A stretch of DNA of 64,000 nt from NCBI GenBank assembly GCA_046729255.1, contig JBKPGF010000046.1:4111-68110 (forward strand), in the 5' to 3' direction. A program made the translations under genes and the position numbers. The notes under the pieces are model-generated. The model was not told the DNA's origin. It searched no databases and saw only the letters and a program-made list of their open reading frames with translations. Below, in pieces: positions 16,369 through 25,217 of this stretch. This stretch comes from PALSA-612 sp046729255 (GTDB lineage Bacteria > Actinomycetota > Thermoleophilia > Gaiellales > Gaiellaceae). Numbering within the stretch: the first letter of the stretch is position 1; every line of letters begins with the position of its first letter.

Positions 16369-17052
16369 ATGCCGCATGTGAGCAAGCGATTCGAGCAGTA
16401 CTGCCCCGTCGCACATGCGATCTGCCTCGTCGGCGAACGCTGGTCGCTGCTCATCGTCCGCGAGCTCATGCACGGGCCGAAGCGCTACACCGATCTCCGC
16501 GACGGTCTGCCGGGGATCGGGACGAACATCCTCGCGGCGCGTCTGCGCGACCTCGAGGAGGGGGGTGTCTTGCGCAAGCGCAAGCTCCCTCCGCCGGCTG
16601 CATCGACGGTGTACGAGCTCACCGAGTACGGCGCTGAGCTCGACGAGGCCGTCTACGCTCTCGCGCGCTGGGGCGCCCGGTCGTTGGGACCGCCGGGCCC
16701 GGACGACGAGCTCTACCCAGAGTGGGGCCTCAACGCGTTCAGGGCGCTCTTCTCGCCGGAGGCAGCCAGGGGCCTGACCGAGACGTATGTGCTGCGGATC
16801 AACGGCGACGTCTTCTCGGTGCACCTCGAGAACGGGCGCGTGCAGACGTCCGTCGGAGCAGCAGATGACGCCGAGGTCACGATCGAGATGGACATGGAGA
16901 CGTTCTTCCGACTCGCCGGTCAGGAGCTGCCGGCGAGTGAGGCGCTCGAGCGCGGGCTCGTCGCGATCGAGGGCGACCCCGAAGCGTACGAGCGCTGCTT
17001 CGAGGTCCTCAGCATGGCGCCGAGAACGCCCGCCGCTTCAGCAGCCAGCTAA
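16369..17052 (+). CDS. HxlR-family transcriptional regulator with C-terminal SCP2-like domain
   Basis: A 227-residue protein. Residues 1-110 form the HxlR winged helix: CPVAHAICLVGERWSLLIVR, ELMHGPKRYTDLRDGLPGIG, TNILAARLRDLEEGGVLRKR and YELTEYGAEL. The C-terminal part (about 130-215) has the alternating pattern of an SCP2 sterol-carrier-like domain (GDVFSVHLENGRVQTSVG, DDAEVTIEMDMETFFRLAGQ), which could bind a hydrophobic ligand. ATG 16369 was chosen because it gives the normal HxlR N terminus. It probably senses a lipophilic compound and controls the divergent MFS exporter. The first cysteine (about C12) is conserved in redox-responsive HxlR proteins. Confidence 0.82.
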   Translation: MPHVSKRFEQYCPVAHAICLVGERWSLLIVRELMHGPKRYTDLRDGLPGIGTNILAARLRDLEEGGVLRKRKLPPPAASTVYELTEYGAELDEAVYALARWGARSLGPPGPDDELYPEWGLNAFRALFSPEAARGLTETYVLRINGDVFSVHLENGRVQTSVGAADDAEVTIEMDMETFFRLAGQELPASEALERGLVAIEGDPEAYERCFEVLSMAPRTPAASAAS

Positions 17053-17095
17053 GGCCCGCGAGGGGCCGTGCGGCCCGGCCCCCGCGGTTTCGCGA

Positions 17096-17254
17096 CTAGG
17101 AAGCCGCCTTCCCCTCCTTCTCGTACTCGGCGACGGCCTCCTTGCGCGAATCCGGCCGAAGCGCCTCGGCCAGATCCCCTTCTCGCGGCCTCCCCTTCTC
17201 CTCGCGCTCCTCCTTCGCGCCCACCTGGAGGAAGACGATGTCGGGAAGGAGCAC
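17096..17254 (-). CDS. Possible small protein, 52 aa (uncertain)
   Basis: The 331-base gap between the HxlR gene and the small membrane-protein gene holds one minus-strand frame that reads like protein: LLPDIVFLQVGAKEER, then a charged tail (REGDLAEALRPDSRKEAVAE) to TAG at 17096-17098. GTG 17254 is the only usual start near the hydrophobic part and has no ribosome binding site. The frame stays open upstream without stops to about 17386 but is Arg-rich and has no start. It may be a small gene, the tail of a degraded one, or chance. A GC-rich inverted repeat without T-tract (about 17060-17085) lies next to its end. Nothing else is seen in the gap. Confidence 0.25.
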   Translation of the reverse strand: MLLPDIVFLQVGAKEEREEKGRPREGDLAEALRPDSRKEAVAEYEKEGKAAS

Positions 17255-17383
17255 GCGCAGACGAAACGTGTTCGTCTTTCGAACCGACCGACTCGCGCCG
17301 CGCCACGAGCCGGAGCGACCGCGTGCGGCACGACGCTCCTCCCCTTCGTTACGTCCGGCACAATGACAGGTCTCGCGCCGAAG

Positions 17384-17734
17384 TCAAGCGCTCGAGCGGG
17401 GCACCCCCGCGCCACTCGTCGGCGAAAGCAACTCGCCGGCACGCGCGATCGCCTTCTCGGCATCGTCGCTCGGGAGGTACGCCGCGAACGCCTGCGCCTT
17501 CGCAGCCTCCTCCTGCATACCCTGAACCGCTCTCTGGGTGCTGTCGCTGCCCAGCTTGACGCCGAAGTACGCCCCGACCATCGTGCCGATCACGCCGAAA
17601 CTGCCCGTTGCGATCGCAACGACGTTCTGGCTGTCCGAGACGAGCGACATTGCCACTACCGCGACGACGCACACGGCGGCCAGTCCCACCATGACGGCAG
17701 CGAGGCCGGCGACCGTCTTGAGTGCCTCTGCCAT
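17384..17734 (-). CDS. Small membrane protein of unknown function, 116 aa
   Basis: ATG 17734 stands behind a near-perfect AAGGAGGTG ribosome binding site, so the gene is real. Residues 5-33 (LKTVAGLAAVMVGLAAVCVV and on) and about 38-62 (VVAIATGSFGVIGTMVGAYFG) form two membrane helices with a glycine-rich second helix. The remaining 50 residues are a helical, charged tail (SDSTQRAVQGMQEEAAKAQA) that could form a coiled coil. I recognise no family. It lies 67 bases upstream of the stop of the protease gene on the same strand but reads separately from it. Confidence 0.68.
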   Translation of the reverse strand: MAEALKTVAGLAAVMVGLAAVCVVAVVAMSLVSDSQNVVAIATGSFGVIGTMVGAYFGVKLGSDSTQRAVQGMQEEAAKAQAFAAYLPSDDAEKAIARAGELLSPTSGAGVPRSSA

Positions 17735-17801
17735 GAGAACACCTCCTTGCTCTCGATCGACAGCACATGATCGAGGAGGCAGGGGCAGGTGGCCAGCGCG
17801 G

Positions 17802-18776
17802 TTACTGCGGCGGGCCGGAGGCGAGGCGGACCGTGGCGGACGTCCGGCCCGCGTACGGATCGACCCACGTGACCCGCACCGTCTGCCCGGGTGAAGCCTT
17901 ACGGACGAGCCCCCTGAGGCTCAGCGGGCCCGTGACGCGCTTGCCGGCGAAGGCGACGATGACGTCGTTCGCGCCGAGGCCCGCCTTGTCCGCGGGAGAT
18001 CCTGACGCCACGAGCTCCACGAACGCTCCCAGCACGTCGCTGTCACCCGGCCGCCCCAGCCTCACGCCGAGGAAGGCGGTTGGGCCGACGTGCACGATCG
18101 ACGAGCTGCGGCCTGCGTCGATCTGGCCGGCGATCTTCAGCGCCCGGTTGATCGGGATCGCATAGCCCTGGCCGCTGCCGCGGAAGAACGCGCCGGCCGA
18201 CGCGGCGGCGTCGATGCCGATCACGCGTCCGTTGGCCAGAAGGGGGCCGCCCGAGTCCCCGGAACGCAGCGGAACGGTCGTCTCGATCAGCCCGGGCAGC
18301 GTGAAGGGCGTGCCGTCGTCGCTGAGCGTGATCCCCTGATCGAGCCCGGTCACCCTGCCGCTCTTCGTGCTCAGGCCTCGACCGCCGCCGTTGCCCACGG
18401 CCACGACGCGGTCACCGACCCGGACGGTGCTCGAGTTGCCCGTCTGCACCGTCTGCAGGCCCGTCGCGTCGCGCAGCCTGAGCAGCGCGATGTCCTTGGA
18501 CACGCTGTAGCCGGCGACGGTTGCTGCATACGACTGACCCGTCGAGGGCACTGTCACCCGGATCGAGCCCGCTCCGCGGATGACGTGGTTGTTCGTCAGC
18601 ACCGTGCCCGACGACGTGATCACGATCCCCGTCGCGGCGCCGGCTCCTCCGCCGTAGGCAAGGCGGGTGTTGATGACGACGACGCCTGTCGCTGTGGCGG
18701 TCGGGGCCGCGAGCGTCACCGACGAGCTCGCGCCGAGCGCGAGCGCGACCATCGAGAGCGTCAGGAACCTGGGCAC
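17802..18776 (-). CDS. Secreted trypsin-like serine protease with PDZ domain (DegP/HtrA-like)
   Basis: A 324-residue protein starting at GTG 18776, with an ATG eight codons later as alternative. Residues 1-24 are a signal peptide (hydrophobic LTLSMVALALGASSSVTLAA). The S1C protease domain follows with the catalytic triad visible: His in VLTNNHVIRGAG, Asp in SKDIALLRL and Ser in LRSGDSGGPLLANG. Residues about 235-320 are a PDZ domain (FLGVRLGRP, SPADKAGLGANDVIVAFAG). HtrA-type enzymes degrade or chaperone misfolded envelope proteins. The PDZ domain binds exposed C termini of substrates. It is predicted to act outside the cytoplasmic membrane. Confidence 0.87.
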   Translation of the reverse strand: MPRFLTLSMVALALGASSSVTLAAPTATATGVVVINTRLAYGGGAGAATGIVITSSGTVLTNNHVIRGAGSIRVTVPSTGQSYAATVAGYSVSKDIALLRLRDATGLQTVQTGNSSTVRVGDRVVAVGNGGGRGLSTKSGRVTGLDQGITLSDDGTPFTLPGLIETTVPLRSGDSGGPLLANGRVIGIDAAASAGAFFRGSGQGYAIPINRALKIAGQIDAGRSSSIVHVGPTAFLGVRLGRPGDSDVLGAFVELVASGSPADKAGLGANDVIVAFAGKRVTGPLSLRGLVRKASPGQTVRVTWVDPYAGRTSATVRLASGPPQ

Positions 18777-18829
18777 TGCCGTAAAGGAAAGCAGTCGAGG
18801 CTGAGAAGAGGCTGAGGATGCGCAGATGT

Positions 18830-18860
18830 CACGGGCCCGCTCGCCGAAAGCGGGCCCGTG
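18830..18860 (-). terminator. Strong hairpin terminator downstream of the TIGR03118 gene
   Basis: CACGGGCCCGCT at 18830-18841 pairs perfectly over 12 bases with AGCGGGCCCGTG at 18849-18860, with a 7-base loop. It lies 11 bases past the stop codon of the gene at 18872-19954. No T-tract follows on either strand. It may also protect the upstream region of the protease gene. Confidence 0.65.
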
Positions 18861-18871
18861 AATGTTGTGCG

Positions 18872-19954
18872 CTAGCCGGCGGCTCGGATCGATCCGAACA
18901 GGCCGTGCGTCTCGTCGTCAGGGCCGGCGGTGAAGAACAGCGTGTCGGTCGGCCCGTTTACGACAGTACCCTTGCCGAAGTCCAGCGCCCATAGGCCGTC
19001 GATGACGATCGGCTTGTGGTCGGAACCGCGCAAGGCGCCGACGCGCTCGTAGCTTCCGTCCGGCTGCTGCTCGTAGGCGTTGATCTCGCCGTCACCGAAG
19101 TTCCCGACGAGGAGATTCCCGCCGAACACCCCGAAGGTTGCCGGAGCTTGCGCGATACCCCACGGCGCATTGAGCTGTCCGTGCGATGCGACGCGCCGGA
19201 TGAAGTTCCCATCCAGGTCGAACTGGCTGACGAAGCCGCGTCCCTGCCCGGCGACCTCGTCCTCCTGGTCCGCGTCCTGCTTGGCATAGGCGACGAAGAT
19301 AAACCCGCCGAGGTTGGCGATCCCGAAGGGCGCGTATCCGTCGGGAAGCTCGGGATCGACGAATGCGCCGGGAAGGTTCAGCAGGTTGAAGGTGCCGTCG
19401 AACACGTCGACGTGCGCGTTCTTGAAGTCCGCCGCGTACAACCGATTGCCCGCCGCTGTCGAGCCGATGGCGAGGCCCTTGTAGATGGAGCCGGGCCTGT
19501 TGACGGCGGCGATCGCCTCGGTCGGATTGACGACGGGGCTCCAGCCCGCGATCACGCCTGCCTCGGTGTCGAAGATGAACAGCGCGACACCTGAGCTCGT
19601 ACCGTTGCTGACGACGAAGCTCCCGCTCGCGTTCCCGACGAGGCCCGTCGGAGCGCCGCCCGGGATCGAGATCTCGAGCGAGAGCTTCGTGCCGTTGGCC
19701 TGATAGAGCGTGGAGAGGTCGGTCCCGTTATCGGCAACCCACCACGGGCTCGCCGAAAGTGCCGCGAGACCCCAGGCATTGACGAGGTCCGGATCGGTGG
19801 TGGTGGCTACCCCCGGCACGTCCGAGACGAGATTCGTCACGACGTACGAATTCGGGCTCGCGGCGCTCGTGGCGCTCGCGAGCACCGAGACGGCTACGAC
19901 CACCAGAGCCGCTGCCGTAATCCAGCTGCGGAGTCGTGTGTGCTGACCCGCCAT
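18872..19954 (-). CDS. Secreted TIGR03118 family protein (beta-propeller-like)
   Basis: A 360-residue protein behind an AAGGAGGTG ribosome binding site. Residues 1-32 are a signal peptide (AAALVVVAVSVLASATSAASP). The mature part has the characteristic TIGR03118 start (VVTNLVSDVPGVATTTDPDL, VNAWGLAALSASPWWVADNG) and repeated blade-like strands with NG and DG turns (YAADFKNAHVDVFDGTFN, NLLVGNFGDGEINAYE). It ends in LWALDFGKG...LFFTAGPDDETHGLFG. The family is probably a beta-propeller exported to the cell surface, of unknown function. It is divergent from the cyclase gene at 20171, with 216 bases between them. Confidence 0.82.
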   Translation of the reverse strand: MAGQHTRLRSWITAAALVVVAVSVLASATSAASPNSYVVTNLVSDVPGVATTTDPDLVNAWGLAALSASPWWVADNGTDLSTLYQANGTKLSLEISIPGGAPTGLVGNASGSFVVSNGTSSGVALFIFDTEAGVIAGWSPVVNPTEAIAAVNRPGSIYKGLAIGSTAAGNRLYAADFKNAHVDVFDGTFNLLNLPGAFVDPELPDGYAPFGIANLGGFIFVAYAKQDADQEDEVAGQGRGFVSQFDLDGNFIRRVASHGQLNAPWGIAQAPATFGVFGGNLLVGNFGDGEINAYEQQPDGSYERVGALRGSDHKPIVIDGLWALDFGKGTVVNGPTDTLFFTAGPDDETHGLFGSIRAAG

Positions 19955-20170
19955 ATGTCACACCTCCTTCGCGCGCGGCCCCCGGTTCGCGGGCGACAGA
20001 CAAACGCCGGCGATTGTCAGGCGTTACCTGAAGCACTACGCGGGAAACGCGGCAGCGGATCGGCTGCGAGCCGACCGGACAGGCGATACCCCCGCACTCC
20101 GTCGGGCTGTCCCAGGTACGATCGAAACCCTGCCCAGGCGTCGCTCAGCACGTCGCCGGCGGGGCTTTTC

Positions 20171-23100
20171 ATGGCAGAGCTTCCCAGCGGCACCGTCACC
20201 TTTCTGTTCACGGACATCGAAGGCTCGACCGTGCGCCTGAAGGAGCTCGGCGCGGAGCGCTACTCCGAGGTGCTCGAGCGGCACAACCAGCTGTTGCGCG
20301 GGACGTTCTCGGCCCACCGCGGCGTGGAGGTCGAGAGCCTCGGCGACGGGCTGTTCGTCGTCTTCCAGAGCGCAGGGGACGCACTTGCGGCAGTGGCGGA
20401 GTCGCAGCGCTCGCTCGCGGCGGAGCCCTGGCCGACGCGCATGCCGATCGGCGTTCGCATGGGCCTGCACACGGGCGAGGCACTCGTCCGCGGGGGGACC
20501 TACGTCGGCTATGCCGTTCACCACGCGGCGCGGATCGGCGATATGGGTCACGGCGGGCAGGCACTGCTGTCGGAGGCGACGACGGCGCTGGTGGAGCACG
20601 ACCTGCCCGCGGGCGTGCGGCTGCGGTCCCTCGGCGAGGTCGCGATCGCCGATGCCGACCGGCCGCAGCACCTCTATCAGCTCGAGATCGAAGGGCTGCG
20701 CATGGACTTCCCGCCCCTGCGCGTCAAGCAGCGTCGCGTGCTCACGCCGACGCCCGAACGCATTGTTGAGCGCACCAACGAGCTCGCCGCCCTGAGCGAG
20801 CTCGTGGATGCGGCACACGGGGGCTCCGGTCGCTTCGGAGTCATCGTCGGCGACGCCGGCATCGGCAAGACGACGCTCGTCAGCGAGGTTCGCCTTGCAG
20901 CCGAGCTGCGCGGAATGGCGGTGCTCCAGGCCCGCGGGGGAGAGCTCGAGCACGACTTCTCGTACGGGATCGTCCGTCAGCTCTTCGAGCCTCGGATCGC
21001 GGGTGCCTCCTTCGACGAGCGGCGGGAGATTCTCGCCGGCTCGGCCGCGATCGCCGACCAGCTGTTCGAGGAGCGCGCCACTGCGACGCTGGAATTCGGG
21101 CCGGTCGACACGTCGTTTGCCTTGCTCCACGGCCTCTACTGGCTGACGGCGAATCTCGCATCCGAGCGCCCGGTGCTCATCCTCATCGACGATCTCCACT
21201 GGGCGGACGAGCCTTCACTGCGCTGGCTCGGGTACCTCGTGCGGCGGCTCGAGGGCCTCCCCGTGCTCGTGGTCGTCGCGTTGCGGCCGCCCGAGCAGGG
21301 GTTCGAGAAGGTGCTGCTGACGGAGCTCGTCGCCGATTCGGCGGCGGAGCTCATCCTCCCGAAGACGCTCAGCTCCGCCGCCGTGGAAGCCCTCGTGCGG
21401 AGCGTCCTGTCCGCTGACGCGGACCAGGAGTTCTCGCGGGCGTGCTTCGAGGCGACGGGGGGAAATCCGCTGCTGCTCCGCGCGCTGCTCGACGCGCTCG
21501 CGAGCGAGCGGGTGCCACCGCGCGCAGAGTACGCAAGCGCCGTCATGGAGATCGGGCCGCGCGCCGTCGCCCGCGCCGTCGAGCTGCGGCTGGCGCGCCT
21601 GCCGAGCGAGTCGGTCGCGCTCGCCCGTGCCGCGGCCGTGCTGGGGGAGGACGCGGAGCTCGGAGTGGTCGCGGCGCTCGCGGAGCTCGATCGCGACATC
21701 GCTGCGCACGCGGCCACCGCCCTCGTGAGAGCGACGATTCTCCGCTTCGACGCGACGCTCGGCTTCGTGCACCCGGTCGTCCGCGCCGCGCTCTACTCCC
21801 AGCTCACCCAGCCGGAGCTCGAGCGCGAGCACCTGAAGGCAGCGCGCGTGCTCTCCGACCACGGTGCGTCGGCGGAGCGCATCGCCGCCCAGCTGCTGCT
21901 GGCGCCTCCATCCGGCGACGAGTTCGCCATCGACGCGCTCGCGGAGGCGGCGGACGCCTCACTCCGTCGTGGAGACCCCCGCGGCGCAGCCAGGTACCTG
22001 CGCCGCGCGCTCGACGAAAGTCCCGACGACCGTGCCGTCCAGGGAGAGCTCTACACGCGCCTCGGTCGCGCCGAGCGCCTCCTCTCGAGCCCCGGTGCCG
22101 CCGAGCCGCTGCGTAAGGCCCTCGAGCTCGCCGAGACGCCGGAGCAGCGGGCGCTCGTCGCCCGCGAGCTCGGCACCGCGCTCTTCTACGGCCAGCACGT
22201 CGAGGAGGCGATCGGCGTCTTCGAGCAGGCAATCGCCGACCTCGACGAGGAGCACGTCGACCTGCGGCGCCTGCTCGAGGGCGCGCTCCTCAGCGTCACG
22301 AGTATCTTCCCGCCGCTCTATCCGATCGCGCAGATGCAGAAGCAGCGGATTGCCGCGCTCGGCCTCGGCGACGACGTCGGCTCGCGGATGATCAACGCGA
22401 TCCTCTCCTACGACGACGCCCGGCGACTCGCCCCCGTTTCGGAGGCCGTCGGGCGCGCAGAGCGGGCGCTCGCCCACGGCCCGCTCCACTCGGAGGACAA
22501 CGCCGCCTACATCTTCGCCGTCTACGGCCTCGCGCTTGCTGATCGCTTCGCGGACGCAGAGGCGGTGTGGGACCAGGCATGGGTGGACGCGCAGGCGCGC
22601 GGCTCGATCTCCGCGTACGCGATCGTGTCGACGTTCCGTGCCTTCGTCGAGCTGCACACCGGGCGACTGGACGAGGCGCTGACCGATTCCACCAACGGCC
22701 TGCAAGCCTGCCAGGAGTACGGCTTCGTCACCGGCATCCCGTACGCGGTCGCGCACATCGCGGACGCGGCGCTCGAGCTCGGCGACGTCGAGGTCGCGCG
22801 GACAGCGGTCGAGCAACTCGACGCCGTCGGCGACGGCACGCACCTCGTGTGGGCGTTTCTCGACTCCCGCGGCCGAACGCGAATCGCCCAGGGCAACACG
22901 CGCGCTGGGCTGGAGGACGTGCTCGCGGCAGGTCGCGAGTACGAGGGGCTCGACGGCCGCAACCCCGCACTGCTTGCGTGGCGCTCGACCGCCGCGCTCG
23001 CGCACTTCGAGCTGGGTGAGCGCGAGGAGGCCGTTCGCCTGGCGCGTGAGGAGGTCGAGCTGGCGCGCGAGTGGGGCTGCCCGCGGGGGATCGGCCAGGC

Positions 23101-23605
23101 GCTCCGTGTCGCCGGCATGGTCGAGCCAGATCCGGAGGTCGGCTTGGCATTGCTGCGCGAGGCGGTAGCCGTCCTCGAGGGCTCGCCCGCCCGGCCTGCG
23201 CGCGCGAAGGCGCTCATCGAGCTCGGCATCGCTCTCGGCGCGTTGGGGGAGAACGGAGAGGCGAAGGATGCGCTGCTCGACGGCCTCGAGCTGGCGCGGG
23301 CGATGCGCGCGTCCGCCCTCGTGACGCGAGCCGAAAAGGCACTCGTCGCGCTCGGCGCCGCGGTGCCCGAGCGGCCGACCGCAGGGTTCGATGCCCTCTC
23401 GGCGAGCCAGCGCCGAGTCGTCGCCTATGCGGCCGAGGGGTTCGCCGTCGACGAGATCGCGCAGTCCCTCTTCCTCACGCCGGGCACTGTCGAGGACTAC
23501 CTCGATCGGGCCCGCAGGACGCTCGGCGTCCGGACGAACGACGAGCTCGCGCGTGCGGTCACGTCGTCGGGCAGCGACGCCTCGGAAGTCCACGTACCGG
23601 TCTAG
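20171..23605 (+). CDS. Cyclase-like domain, AAA ATPase, helical repeats and LuxR HTH (large regulator)
   Basis: A 1144-residue protein. The frame stays open 77 codons upstream, but ATG 20171 gives the standard family N terminus (MAELPSGTVTFLFTDIEGST). Residues 1-180 are a class III cyclase-like domain with metal aspartates D15 and D59. The usual base-contact lysine is E55 (VESLGDG) and the usual catalytic Asn is His in AVHHAARIGD, so activity is doubtful. An ATPase follows (Walker A VGDAGIGKTT near 222-231, Walker B LILIDDLHWADEPS). The middle and C-terminal parts are TPR-like helices, and the last 60 residues are a LuxR winged helix (SQRRVVAYAAEGFAVDEIAQ, FLTPGTVEDYLDRARRTLGV). It is probably a ligand-responsive transcription activator of the MalT type. 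It differs from the gene at 1437-4481 by its DNA-binding domain. Confidence 0.87.
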   Translation: MAELPSGTVTFLFTDIEGSTVRLKELGAERYSEVLERHNQLLRGTFSAHRGVEVESLGDGLFVVFQSAGDALAAVAESQRSLAAEPWPTRMPIGVRMGLHTGEALVRGGTYVGYAVHHAARIGDMGHGGQALLSEATTALVEHDLPAGVRLRSLGEVAIADADRPQHLYQLEIEGLRMDFPPLRVKQRRVLTPTPERIVERTNELAALSELVDAAHGGSGRFGVIVGDAGIGKTTLVSEVRLAAELRGMAVLQARGGELEHDFSYGIVRQLFEPRIAGASFDERREILAGSAAIADQLFEERATATLEFGPVDTSFALLHGLYWLTANLASERPVLILIDDLHWADEPSLRWLGYLVRRLEGLPVLVVVALRPPEQGFEKVLLTELVADSAAELILPKTLSSAAVEALVRSVLSADADQEFSRACFEATGGNPLLLRALLDALASERVPPRAEYASAVMEIGPRAVARAVELRLARLPSESVALARAAAVLGEDAELGVVAALAELDRDIAAHAATALVRATILRFDATLGFVHPVVRAALYSQLTQPELEREHLKAARVLSDHGASAERIAAQLLLAPPSGDEFAIDALAEAADASLRRGDPRGAARYLRRALDESPDDRAVQGELYTRLGRAERLLSSPGAAEPLRKALELAETPEQRALVARELGTALFYGQHVEEAIGVFEQAIADLDEEHVDLRRLLEGALLSVTSIFPPLYPIAQMQKQRIAALGLGDDVGSRMINAILSYDDARRLAPVSEAVGRAERALAHGPLHSEDNAAYIFAVYGLALADRFADAEAVWDQAWVDAQARGSISAYAIVSTFRAFVELHTGRLDEALTDSTNGLQACQEYGFVTGIPYAVAHIADAALELGDVEVARTAVEQLDAVGDGTHLVWAFLDSRGRTRIAQGNTRAGLEDVLAAGREYEGLDGRNPALLAWRSTAALAHFELGEREEAVRLAREEVELAREWGCPRGIGQALRVAGMVEPDPEVGLALLREAVAVLEGSPARPARAKALIELGIALGALGENGEAKDALLDGLELARAMRASALVTRAEKALVALGAAVPERPTAGFDALSASQRRVVAYAAEGFAVDEIAQSLFLTPGTVEDYLDRARRTLGVRTNDELARAVTSSGSDASEVHVPV

Positions 23606-23661
23606 GCCACCTGCTCGAGCACGCCGCGAGGCGCGAATCTACTCGTTGGGAAGAGGCTGAG

Positions 23662-24771
23662 ATGATGGCGGGCGTGTCCAGTCGTCCCGAGCGCGTGATG
23701 CGCGTCTCGACGCTCGAGCTCTTCTTCGACCTCGTCTTTGTCTTCACGATCACGCAGCTGACCGGCGTGCTCGTGAGCGGCGGTGATGCCGAGTCGGTGC
23801 TCCAGGTAATGGTGATGCTGCTCGTCACCTGGTGGATGTACGACGCGTACGCCTGGTTGACGAACGCGATTCCCACGGACCGCGTGCGCTACCGCCTGTC
23901 GCTGATCGGGGGGATGGGTGCCTTCCTCGTCGCCGCGCTCGCGATTCCCGGCGCCTTCGATAGCAGCGGGCTCGCGTTCGGGCTCGCATATCTCGTGATC
24001 GTACTGCTCCACGGCGCGATGTACGCGAAGGGCACGTCGGTGTCGGAGGTCGCGGCCATTCTTCGGATCATCCCGTTCAGTCTCGTCGGCGCGATACTGC
24101 TGATCATCGGCGGCGCGCTCGGAGGCACGCCGCAATGGGTGCTCTGGTCGTCGACGGCGGTGTTTCTGTGGTTCACGCCGAAGCTGACGGGCACCGAGGG
24201 TTTCGTCGTCTCGCCGGCGCACTTCGTCGAGCGCCACGGGCTCGTCGTCATCATCGCGCTCGGCGAGTCGATCGTCGTCATCGGCGCCGGGGCGGCTGGT
24301 CTCGCCGTGGACGGGGGGCTCGTGCTCGTGGCGCTGCTCTCGCTGGTGCTGAGTGCCGGCCTATGGTGGCTGTACTTCAGTGACGAAGAGCAGGTGACGG
24401 TCGCGATGGTGGACGCCCCCGCCGAACGGCGCCCACAGCTCGCGCTGACGGCCTTCGGCTACTGGCATTACGGGCTGCTGCTCGGGATCGTTGCCCTGGC
24501 AGCCGGCGTGAAGACCGCCATCGGCCATCCCCATGACACGCTCGACGGCTGGATCGCGGTCGAGCTGGCGGGAGGCGTGGCGCTGTTCGCTGCGTGCGAC
24601 GTCGGTTTCCGACGAGCGCTAGGCATCGCCGGGAGCACAGTGCGGCTCGTAGCGGCCGCCGCCGCGCTCGCGACGATCCCGCTGGGCCTGACCTTGTCGG
24701 CGTCGACCCAGGTCGGATCGCTCGCGGCCGTTGTCACGGCAGCGCTCCTCGCCGAGGGCCTGCGCCGGTAG
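23662..24771 (+). CDS. LtrA (low temperature requirement A) family membrane protein
   Basis: A 369-residue protein with about ten membrane helices. The N-terminal VSTLELFFDLVFVFTITQLT is the family signature, and later landmarks are MLLVTWWMYDAYAWLTNAIP, the FVERHGLVVIIALGESIVVI motif near residue 195 and LVLSAGLWWLYFSDEEQ. It starts at ATG 23662 (an ATG directly after is equivalent), with a GGAAGAGG-like site ahead. The name comes from a Listeria mutant unable to grow in the cold; the molecular function is not established. It follows the large LuxR regulator by 56 bases. The DUF5701 gene starts 10 bases after its stop. Confidence 0.84.
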   Translation: MMAGVSSRPERVMRVSTLELFFDLVFVFTITQLTGVLVSGGDAESVLQVMVMLLVTWWMYDAYAWLTNAIPTDRVRYRLSLIGGMGAFLVAALAIPGAFDSSGLAFGLAYLVIVLLHGAMYAKGTSVSEVAAILRIIPFSLVGAILLIIGGALGGTPQWVLWSSTAVFLWFTPKLTGTEGFVVSPAHFVERHGLVVIIALGESIVVIGAGAAGLAVDGGLVLVALLSLVLSAGLWWLYFSDEEQVTVAMVDAPAERRPQLALTAFGYWHYGLLLGIVALAAGVKTAIGHPHDTLDGWIAVELAGGVALFAACDVGFRRALGIAGSTVRLVAAAAALATIPLGLTLSASTQVGSLAAVVTAALLAEGLRR

Positions 24772-24780
24772 CGTCGCACC

Positions 24781-25217
24781 ATGGACGTCGAGGTAGTTAG
24801 GGGCGAGCTCTCTGCCGAGGAGGCGCTCGCGAGCGTCGGCGGCTTCGTCGGGATGCATCCCGCGAAACCGGGCGAGTTCGAGCCGATTGCCGAGGTCGAG
24901 CTGCCCGACTCGCCGGCGTATCGCCTCGAGGACGTCGATGCCGGCGCAGAGTTCTTCGACGTCACGCCCGACGACGCGCTCACGCTAATCCTCGAACGCG
25001 GCCGCTCGCCGCTGACGATCGACGAGGGCATCGCCGTCCTCCTGCACTTACCCGGCGTGCTCGAGAAGACGGCGTTCTCACTGCTCGGCTCGCGGCGCGG
25101 AGATCGCCGCGTGGCCGCGCTGTGGCTGAGCGGCCGTCGCCCACGGCTCGGCTGTGCTGGGCGGGCGCGCCGCACTCGTGGCTCGGCTCGGCCTCGTGCG
25201 CGGAGCGGGTCGGCTAG
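24781..25217 (+). pseudogene. DUF5701 family gene with a one-base frameshift
   Basis: Frame one from ATG 24781 is normal DUF5701-like sequence up to GSRRGDRRVAALWLSGRRPRLG (around 25150), with VELPDSPAYRLEDVDAG and DEGIAVLLHLPGVLEKTAFS upstream. After that it turns into Arg-rich nonsense. The plus-two frame from 25152 then continues as LCWAGAPHSWLGSASCAERV and ends at TAG 25215-25217. Adding one G after 25154 restores LGWCWAGAPHSWLG, the normal family ending, so one base is missing. This is either a sequencing or assembly error or a recent null mutation. The corrected product would be about 145 residues, close to a usual small soluble protein. Its end overlaps the stop of the convergent MFS gene. 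Confidence 0.72.

Noticed and set aside
19940..20170. Upstream extension of the LuxR-type cyclase protein
   Set aside because: The added 77 codons are Arg/Pro-rich and overlap the start region of the divergent TIGR03118 gene; the normal family N terminus begins at 20171.
21959..23593. Open minus-strand frame of 544 codons opposite the LuxR regulator
   Set aside because: It is the antisense shadow of a GC-rich gene: Arg/Glu/Asp/Leu-biased, no motifs, no ribosome binding site. Similar long antisense frames opposite the copA, acnA and cyclase genes were dropped for the same reason.
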